From Ostrinia nubilalis (taxonomy: Eukaryota > Arthropoda > Insecta > Lepidoptera > Crambidae), in the NCBI RefSeq assembly GCF_963855985.1, contig NC_087118.1:5332001-5396000 (forward strand): 64,000 nt of DNA. Reading direction: 5' to 3'. Under the pieces are notes generated by a model. The model worked only from the letters and a program-made list of their open reading frames with translations, had not been told where the DNA came from and did not search any database. Positions 56,891 to 64,000 of this stretch are shown piece after piece. A program made the translations under genes and the position numbers. Each line of letters begins with the position of its first letter. Within the stretch, counting starts at the first letter, position 1.

Positions 56891-57858
56891 GCGTCTTTCC
56901 GTTCTATACATGGCCAGAACGCACCCATAGGAAACTGCTCGTGTATATTTTGGAATGTCTCTTTGTAAATCGGTCACTACAAACTATACACGAATTTTGC
57001 GTACTGATCGTGTATGGTTTGTATCGTGGATGGATTCCGTCTTCGCTCCAAACTATACTACACCACTTACAGTTGACTAGAGTGTGTTTAGTTGATTTGA
57101 TTTAGTAAAATATGGAATTATATTTAAAATTATTACATTTATTTGATATTATGCTCGTGCTTTGTCCTCGAGATTAGAAATAAGAACTATCTATGTAGTA
57201 TCACGTACGGTGATGCCATTTTTAAATTCATTAATTATTACATAAAATATTATTATTTTACTGAATCTACATATAATAAATCTAGATTTATAACACTAAT
57301 GTAAGTGGTTTCTGAAATTAAATTAGGTAGATTTCAAATTAAATAACAATTTATTTATTAGTGTAATCATAAATTCATTTAAAATGAGAGAGAGTGAAAG
57401 AAGAAAGTTAAACGTGCATTATTAACTAAAATTGTCGGCCGTTTGGTGTAGTGGTTCGAAACGGACAACTGACTGTTCCGGAGGTAGCGGGTTCGATTCC
57501 CACACAGTACAAACATTAATTTGTGTGCATGAACATACATTATTATTTGTTTGTATTAATATGTAATAGAAAGAGAGGTAAATAAGTCAACATGACGAGC
57601 ATGCAACTACTCGCGTATACATTGTAATCGCGCACTTATTACAATACATACATGATTAGTCCGTATGCGTACTGACGATGTATATTTTGGAGTATGATAA
57701 TTGACCTAAGTCACTACAAAGTATACGCGAGCAGTACGCAGCGTATGCGTACTGGTCGTTTATAGTTTGGAAGAGCTTAGTAAAAAAAGTCATATCCAAA
57801 CTATACTCGATTAGTTTCACACCCTTGCGTTCTGGCTATGTATAGAATGGAAAGACGC
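56891..57858. mobile_element. 968-bp inverted-repeat element with 9-bp TSD (Mutator-like)
   Basis: The termini GCGTCTTTCC(G/A)TTCTATACAT are ~32-bp inverted repeats. GGCAGCGCA lies on both sides (56882-56890 and 57859-57867). Removing the element and one duplication restores the RTE frame. Internal AT-rich repeats mention the same motif (gcgtactgg.cg). A 9-bp duplication is characteristic of the Mutator superfamily; no transposase. Confidence 0.75.
57434..57510 (+). ncRNA. tRNA-derived (SINE-head-like) sequence with A and B boxes
   Basis: tggtgtagtgg (57444-57454) matches an RNA polymerase III A box and ggttcgattcc (57490-57500) a perfect B box with normal tRNA spacing. The acceptor ends do not pair convincingly, so a functional tRNA is unlikely. 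It is probably a tRNA-derived SINE head carried in the Mutator-like element. Confidence 0.5.
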
Positions 57859-57867
57859 GGCAGCGCA

Positions 57868-57935
57868 GGACCGTGCATTGTGGAAAACCTTGGAGGAGGC
57901 CTTTGTCCAGCAGTGGACGTCATTTGGCTGAAGCG
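57868..57935 (+). pseudogene. RTE-clade LINE C-terminus, final segment
   Basis: Reads ALWKTLEEAFVQQWTSFG and stop, the typical end of insect RTE elements, in frame with the part before 56890. Confidence 0.8.
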
Positions 57936-58133
57936 AAGCGAGTTTGCATACAAATACACGAGAAGGAAGTAGTATCACCAGGCCTGGCTCACTCCGCGCG
58001 GTACATCCGATAATTACCTACAGCGAAGCGCCCCGCCGGCGGGTATTATATCAGTCGAGTGTCACGCGCGCGCCCGTCAGGACGCTGGCGTGCGTTGTAG
58101 TACCTAATTCTATGATCGAAGTATTATTACAAA

Positions 58134-58240
58134 ATGGACATAAAGAGAAAGAAATATTATTGTGCGACGTTCGGGTGTTTAAATTCGAAAAGAAATTTAC
58201 CGGATTTATCTCTTTTTTTGCTTCCCAAAGATGCTGAAAG
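58134..58240 (+). pseudogene. THAP zinc-finger exon, right arm copy
   Basis: ATG at 58134 opens MDIKRKKYYCATFGCLNSKR with the C-x3-C start of a THAP domain, followed by LPDLSLFLLPKDAER. AAAG|GTATGT at 58240 is a strong splice donor; without splicing the frame stops at 58268. P-element transposases and domesticated relatives begin with a THAP domain that binds the element's ends. The remaining exons are missing, so this is a fragment. Confidence 0.65.
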
Positions 58241-58663
58241 GTATGTTGGCCATGTAGGTAATCAATAATTCTTAGGATAGTATAGGAACCTAACCTACCA
58301 TGACTACTGCTACTGCTCAGAATGCGTTCGTTCGTTTCAGCAAATTAATGATGTCCACTGCTGGACAAAGGCCTCTCCCAAGGTTTTCCATAATGAATGC
58401 GTACTTACCTACATACGTACCTCATTACAAATAAGTAGATTAATTATTTTTTTACTAGACACTACTAGACAGCAACCCTAACAGCGTAAGAAGAGTTCAG
58501 AGGCACGCGATAGAAAGAGACAAAACTTGTAGGTGAATAAAATTGTAGGTACGTAGTGCTGTGCGAGCTGAATTCCACTGGATCGCGTCGTAGCAAGACT
58601 CGCATTTATTTAAATCGTCTTGCGGAGTAATCCTTCTGTACCTGTACTATTACTTATTCTGTG

Positions 58664-59408
58664 GTATCACGTAGTATGTAGTTGGGTGGTTGACACTATT
58701 ATCCAACTAACCTACCGCACAAAATATAACAGAAGGTAAACTCATGTATCGCACCCCTAGAATGAAAGTGACCGAATCCAAAAAATGCAATTTGTGGTAA
58801 ATGAACAAGAAAGTCTTCAAAAAAGTGTAGTCTTGAATACATTTTACTATATCTCTTTCGTGTTCCGTCGCATTTGATTGATTTTAAGTAGATTTATTGA
58901 TTAACCTTTTGAGTTAACATTGGCAGAGTATTTTTTGTAATTATACTTTATTTAGTATATATTTTGACATAAAATATAAAGTACTTCTAAATTAGGTCAC
59001 TTTATTACAAAATACTTTTAAAACTGATGAGATTTTTTATTAATTAAGTCTGTTTATGACGCATATTGCAAATGAATCTGTTGACATAAGTCATTACTAT
59101 ACTGAATGTTATGTGAATATAAGGTAGTGAACATGGGCGTAGCCACGGTGGGGCAGGGTGGGGCAAGTGCTCTAACCTGTCAGGTACCTAACCAAACCTA
59201 AAAAAATAATTATCTAGGTACTAACTACAATACGATGTATACTACCAACTACTTTTTGGGTGAAAGCTTTCTTGGTGTAGGTAGGTGAGCAATAAGACAG
59301 TGTTGGATAATTCGGATAATTCGAATTACACATTCAGATATTGGGTGCTATAAGGTAGCCTTTTTGTATGAAAAAAACTAACCGAGGTATAGCCCAAGGG
59401 TATAGTTT
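58664..59408. other. AT-rich spacer, no gene seen
   Basis: Only a 31-bp direct repeat of 56187-56217 (around 58717-58747, gcacaaaatataacagaagg) stands out. Confidence 0.5.
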
Positions 59409-60190
59409 GCTTCTTAGTCGTTCGTTTCAGCCGAATGACGTTTACTTATTGCTGGACAAAGGCCTACTCCAAAGATTTCCAAAACGACCGGTCCTGCGCC
59501 GCCCTCATAGGTACTTCCCGCGACCTTCACCAGATCGTCGATCTATCTAGTGGAGGGCCTGCCACTACGTCTTCCAACTCGTGGTCGCCACTCGAGAACT
59601 TTTTGCCCCAGCGGCCCATCAACTCTGTGAGCTATGTACCCCGCCCACTGCCACATGATTTTAGCGATTCTGCGGGCTATGTCATGTCACTTTGGTTCTA
59701 CTGCGGATCTTCTCATTTCTGATTCGATCGCGCAGGGAGACTCCGAGAATAGCACGCTCCATCGCCCTCGGGCCTTCTTATGAGGCTCATAGAAAGCGAC
59801 CACGTCTCAGATCCTTAAGTTGTCACTGGCAACACACACTGGTCAAAGACTTTTGTTTTGAGACACTGCGGCATTTCGGACGTGAGAATATTGCGAAGCT
59901 TCCCGAACGCAGCCCAGCCGAGATGAATTTGACCTCTTTCTCGAAGTTGGACCTACCTAACTGGATTGTCCCAGGTACACTTAATTGTCAACAACTTCGA
60001 GTGTAGTTTCCAACTTTCAGAGGTGTGGGTTACAACACGGATATTTGACATGATTTTTGTCTTGTCTATGTTCATTTTAAGAACCATTTGTTGAGAAGCT
60101 CTTCATCCATCGAGAAGCCACTGAGCATGACTACGATATCTACCGCGAATCCAATGAAGGTGATGAAGTCTTCACTCTGCCTAGCGCTCA
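59409..60190 (-). pseudogene. RTE-clade LINE reverse transcriptase, minus strand, degenerate
   Basis: With many stops and shifts, the minus strand reads LKMNIDKTKIMSN, LGWAAFGKLRNILTSEMPQC, SETWSLSMSLIRR and finally FVQQ.TSFG, the same region as 56405-57935. The catalytic ADD lies in a scrambled part near 60160. It is an old, inactive copy. Confidence 0.7.
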
Positions 60191-60199
60191 TCCAGCTCC

Positions 60200-60690
60200 A
60201 AAATCCCGAAAGCTTTTATCTCGAATTGCAAAATCTTTTTAAATGCCTAGGAGACTACGAAAATGTGGACGAATGCAATGACAGGTTCGTGGGAATTGTC
60301 CAAGCGACTGGGTCTAAGTTCTTTGAAACCCGTCGTTCAAAAGGAACCAAAAAGATCTCTGACCTCACCAATAAACTTGTAGAAGAGAGAAGAAACCAAC
60401 TGACCAAGCTGAAGACCGAGGATGGCAGAGTCATCTCGTCGGGGCCTGAGATATTGGAAGAGGTTGAGGTTCTACGGAAAATTATCACGAGTGTACGCAC
60501 ACCTGATCACAAATCTAGCCGAAGACCCAAGAGCTAGATTGACCCGACACTATAAGATATCTCGGACGTCAGTCTGTGCGAGATTAGAATGGCTCTCAAA
60601 CACCTGAAAAACAACAAGGTACAGGGTGATGATGGAATCACGGCTGAGCTTCTGAAAGCAGGTGGAGCGCCGGCACTAAAGGCTAGTAGG
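60200..60690 (+). pseudogene. RTE-clade LINE linker and RT start, plus strand
   Basis: 149- and 86-codon frames encode YENVDECNDRFVGIVQATGS, NQLTKLKTEDGRVI, then MALKHLKNNKVQGDDGITAE and LLKAGG, the start of the RTE reverse transcriptase. It sits head to head with the minus-strand fragment at 59409-60190, so the two RTE pieces diverge from about 60195. It is cut off at 60690 by a GC-rich hairpin. Confidence 0.7.
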
Positions 60691-60765
60691 AGAGAATTGG
60701 GGCTTCTGCGTCACTTGCTCTCGCTTCGCTCGAGCTGCGCGCCGCTGGAAGCCCCAATTCTCTCC
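60689..60765. repeat. Short GC-rich hairpin
   Basis: ggagagaattggggcttc pairs with gaagccccaattctctcc around a 41-nt loop rich in cgcttcgctcg. It terminates the RTE homology. Confidence 0.8.
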
Positions 60766-61473
60766 AGTATAGGTCCAGATTTTTGGTCTAACCAAATGAA
60801 TGCCTACATGTTCGTAAGTTCATCGCATGGTCTAGCGCAGGTGGTTTAAACTTTCCCATTTTCATTCTAAACTATATTTTATCCCCATGCCTTAGTTTCA
60901 CCTATATCTGTTCAGCCGTTCTAACACAATTGAGAAACAAACACCTAAAAATCCAGTACTTTCACATTCATAATTAATTCCAGTAAAAAGTAGCTTGTGT
61001 GTATTTTTTATTCAGACTATATTCTATCTTTATACGAAATTTCATTCATATCGGTTCAACCATTCTAGCATGATTGAGTAAAAAACATCCGAATACATCT
61101 TAACATTCAAAGTTTTACGTTTATGAAATTGATTAATTAGATAATTATGTGAGTATTTACAAATAGTATAAAAACAGCTTAAGATTGAAAGTAGCTATTA
61201 AAAAAAAATATTTTTTTGTACAAAATCCATTAATTATGAAGAAAGATACATTTATAATGGATCTCTATTTAATTAGTACAGCAACCACTTTAAGTTGACC
61301 CATTAAGTATTAGTATGAGTACATACGTTTACCATAAAAAAATTTCGTCTCCAGTTGCAGCGACTGTGAGGCGCCGGTGTAGTGTCGCCTCCAAAAAATT
61401 AAGTAAAGCGGTGTTCATAAATGAGCAACTAAAATTTTAATATTTCAAGCAATAATATTCCTTATGAGTTATA
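60766..61473. other. AT-rich repeat-like region, no gene
   Basis: The phrases 'ctgttcagccgttctaacac' and 'tcggttcaaccattctagc' resemble 3' parts of common insect repeats. A short inverted pair gaggcgcc ... ggcgcctc-like occurs near 61370-61392. No ORF. Confidence 0.5.
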
Positions 61474-63335
61474 CAGGGTGTCCCGTAATGTAACGTCAAG
61501 CCGGAACTGGGTGTTGAGGCAAGTTATGCTGGTTATCAGAAAAATGAAAAAAAAAAATCTATGTGGCATATTTTCAAAATAATGGGCATTTAAAAAAATT
61601 CAAAAATTTCTACGTCAGGTGACGGTCTTTTTACTCGTGTTGCCACAAATCTTCACTTTTTCCAAATTTTTTTTTTTGTTATGTAACCCTGAATAATGCT
61701 TCTCTAAATTGTTATCAAAATTACAAAACCAGCTGCTCCAGCTTGGATGAAAAAAATACATTATTCCCAAAAAAATTTTCAAAATAAAAATTTTGCCTAG
61801 TTTAAACTGACTGTACTGAAAAAAAATTGTACTACGCGAGTGTGGCAAGTGACGTCATAATTTGGCGCATTTAGTAAGGATTCGAAAATGGTATAACACT
61901 TGGTAAATTCTTGCTGTAATTGTCGACAATTTTTGGTTTTTTGGAAATAATCCCGTTTTTAACTTTATCTACCTTGGTTAAATATTATTATTCTAATGTG
62001 CCCAAAATTCAAGTTTCTGGCTTAAATGAGGTGGAGAAGCCATTTTAAAAGGTATGAGCGGGACGGAGAGGGCCATCTTACCAAGCAGGGATGTTATGGA
62101 TATCCGTAACCGTAACCGAAACTATCGGATATCCGAAATAAAAAAATATCCATAACCGTAACCGAAACTGATTCAAAAGTTACGGATAGTTTCGGATAAA
62201 GGCGGAGTCTAAGGGTACAATTATTCCAAACTGCAAAACTCTATGAAATCTGCAGTATACACGCCGCAGCAGCAATGCCGCGCTGCCGATTTCATAGTGT
62301 TTTGCAGTTTGCGGTCTGCGGCCCGTCTTGGAATTGTACCTTAAATCTTAATATTTGTTACCAACTTGTCTGGCATTCCCTGGTACCATCTAATATGCCA
62401 GCCTGTTTTACCTTTATCATACATAGGTGTCGTCTTAGTTGGTACATAAAGTAGCTATGTGGGTCACGCAGCATCTTGCTATTTGAATTATACCTACATT
62501 TTTGAAATTCTAATAATTCCGTAACCGAAATTATCCGAAACTTTCGGATAATCTGAAATGATTTCATATCCGTGACCGTAACCGAAACCGGTATAATATT
62601 ATTCTAATATCCGTACCCGTATCCATAACCGAAACTTCATATCCTTATTATCCCTGTTACCAAGTACAAGTGCAGGCAGAGCAGGTAGTAACGGCGCGCA
62701 CGCACGGGTGACTTTTGTCACAGTATGTCAACTACTAATTACTGTCATGGTGACAAAAGTTTCTGTGACTGACTGTACGGTAGTCAGTCACAGAAACTTG
62801 AATTTTGGGCATATTAGAATAATAATTTTTAACCAAGGTAGATAAAGTTAAAAACGGGATTATTTCCAAAAAACCAAAAATTGTCGACAATTACAGCAAG
62901 AATTTACCAAGTGTTATACCATTTTGGAATCCTTACTAAATGCGCCAAATTATGACGTCACATGCCACACTTGCGTAGTACTTTTTTTTTTCAGTACAGT
63001 CAGTTTAAACTAGACAAAATTTTTATTTTGAAAATTTTTTTGGGAATAATGTATTTTTTTTATCCAAGCTGGAGCAGCTGGTTTTGTAATTTTGATAACA
63101 ATTTAGAGAAGCATTATTCAGGGTTACATAACAAAAAAAAAATTTGGAAAAAGTGAAGATTTGTGGCAACACGAGTAAAAAGACCGTCACCTGGAGTAGA
63201 AATTTTTGATTTTTTTTTAAATGCCCATTATTTTGAAAATATGCCACATAGACTTTTTTTTATATTTTTCTGATAACCAGCATAACTTGCCTCAACACCC
63301 AGTTCCGGCTTGACGTTACATTACGGGACACCCTG
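61474..63335. mobile_element. Foldback element with CAGGGTGTCCC ends and TA duplication
   Basis: The left arm 61474-62025 and right arm 62790-63335 are near-perfect inverted copies, ending CAGGGTGTCCCGTAATG. TA duplicates at 61472 and 63336. The centre contains a hAT-type MITE and a short hairpin (tttctgtgactgact / agtcagtcacagaaa, about 62759-62798). ORFs in the arms are mirror artefacts. Confidence 0.8.
62086..62656. mobile_element. hAT-type MITE, 571 bp, perfect 8-bp TSD TTACCAAG
   Basis: Begins CAGGGATGTTATGG and ends TATTATCCCTG. TTACCAAG is present on both sides (62078-62085 and 62657-62664). Many copies of atccgtaaccgaaac-type subterminal repeats lie near both ends, as expected for transposase-binding arrays of hAT elements. 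No transposase. Confidence 0.85.
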
Positions 63336-63824
63336 TATAAATACGAATCAATGTTGAAGGTACCAAATGAAATATTAATTTATCTTAAAAATATGACAAA
63401 TTAAAATACTTGTAGGTGGGCATAGTCTTATAATTTCGGGGTATAAAATAGGACGTCGAGAGGCGTTGCACCATTAGTTACAGTGTGTACCCTAGTAACA
63501 TCCCACAGACTTGGAAGTGCTCATCATCATCAAGGCGGCAAGTATGTACGTAACATTTAGGCTCCTCACGCATTAAATACAATAGAATAATAATTAATGT
63601 GTTAAGGTTCGGGCAAACCAACGCGATCAGCCTGCGGGCGCGATTGCGATGGCGATCATTGCCTTCATGTCTGATCGCCATCGCCATCGGCACGCCAGCT
63701 GCACATGTTGGTTTGGCTGAACCTTCATAGTTAGCAGTAAAGTTATTTGTCGCTTTAGAAGTTTACATATGAATGTTTCTATAGATTGATTATTTTTCTT
63801 CTAATAACTTTGTGTAACATTTTA
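63336..63824. other. Possible promoter/5' exon and intron of a host gene
   Basis: ggggtataaaatagg at about 63439-63453 resembles a TATA box. About 100 bp downstream ggcaa|gtatgtac could be a splice donor, and tttgtgtaacattttag ending at 63824 is a good acceptor. An inverted pair gcgatggcgatca / tgatcgccatcgc lies at about 63645-63690 in the putative intron. No in-frame ATG was found in the would-be first exon, so this is tentative. Confidence 0.3.
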
Positions 63825-64000
63825 GGTATTCCAATCCCTTTGAGTCTGACGCTGAAGTACAGCCGACTTCGCAAAAGAAAAAAACAGCTATTAAGAAACC
63901 GAAGACAAAAACAACAGCTCCTAAGTCCAGGAAACGAATTGTTGAACTATTCGGAAGCGAGTCGGAATCTGAGGCTGATACATTCCCGCCAGTCACCACA
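63825..64000 (+). CDS. Candidate host-gene exon, lysine-rich and acidic, runs off the edge
   Basis: From the acceptor at 63824 a frame stays open to the window end. It reads YSNPFESDAEVQPTSQ, then KKKTAIKKPKTKTTAPKSRK (strongly basic), then a mixed segment RIVELFGSESESEADTFP. The composition suggests a nuclear, chromatin-type protein with alternating basic and acidic low-complexity regions. No transposon motif is present and codon use looks ordinary. Identity not recognised. It could instead be an exon of an unrecognised element. Confidence 0.4.

Larger units (their letters stand above)
51558..58663. mobile_element. THAP-domain (P-like) inverted-repeat transposon, heavily invaded
   Basis: The ends CACAGAATAAGTAATAGTA and complement start inverted arms of ~560 bp (51558-52116 versus about 58105-58663). 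The arms continue in pieces at 53144-53163 and 55551-55658, matching 57972-58104. Each arm holds the same 107-nt THAP-type first exon. The centre no longer carries a recognisable catalytic domain and is filled by other elements. No clear target duplication is visible at the outer ends (tccagtag versus gtatcacg). Confidence 0.7.

Noticed and set aside
57434..57510. Functional tRNA
   Set aside because: A and B boxes are good, but cloverleaf arms outside the T-arm do not fold convincingly. Kept only as a tRNA-derived sequence.
61615..61848. ORFs at 61615-61848 and 62962-63156 with near-identical sequence on opposite strands
   Set aside because: They are mirror images from the foldback arms, hydrophobic by AT-richness, with no coding signal.

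Overview
This is a eukaryotic, AT-rich, insect-type window, most probably from a moth or butterfly. It carries many retroelement and DNA-transposon families that I associate with Lepidoptera: RTE-type LINEs whose coding end reads like EAFVQQWTS, R1-clade fragments, CR1/L2-like LINEs with short microsatellite tails, repeats of the form 'gcccgcgacttcgtacgcg' and 'accgacttcaaaaaggagg', and TA-flanked foldback elements. There is no bacterial-style gene organisation and no rRNA. The only candidate host sequence is a short lysine-rich exon running off the right edge (63825-64000).

Layout. 1-6737: a young non-autonomous Ty3/Gypsy element whose two LTRs differ at two substitutions over 787 comparable bases. 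Its single ORF joins gag and protease directly to the integrase zinc finger, with reverse transcriptase, RNase H and the integrase core missing. 6738-10955: foldback repeats, including a palindrome made of palindromes. 10960-17140: a LINE fragment split by a TA-flanked foldback, a decayed mariner with a TA target duplication, an R1-like gag remnant and a 154-bp tandem array. 17142-25320: two copies of one CR1/L2-like LINE family (A and B), copy B broken by a single in-frame stop. 25322-43980: a third LINE (C) whose last coding segment is separated by a 17.4-kb insertion. That insertion is bounded by inverted arms with a TA duplication and holds a partial tandem duplication, two copies of an 8-bp-TSD DNA element, and a nearly intact 5.9-kb two-ORF LINE (E). 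43980-51557: a foldback, an R1 C-terminus, and a complete copia element with identical 130-bp LTRs inserted in the protease of an older minus-strand gypsy-like element. 51558-58663: a large inverted-repeat element whose two arms each carry a THAP-type first exon. It is itself invaded by a palindromic element with CACAGTG ends and a 5-bp TSD (Transib-like), by an RTE fragment and by a 9-bp-TSD element. 58664-63335: RTE pseudogenes in both orientations and a TA foldback split by a hAT-type MITE with a perfect 8-bp TSD. 63336-64000: possible start of a host gene.

The window is best read as a stratigraphy of nested insertions. In several places the interrupted reading frame or a second copy in the same window acts as an empty site, so target duplications can be read directly. 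The only nearly intact protein-coding genes are the gypsy fusion ORF, the copia gag-integrase ORF and the two ORFs of LINE E. No CRISPR array, rRNA, plausible functional tRNA or operon was seen. All family calls come from motif reading; no database search was possible.
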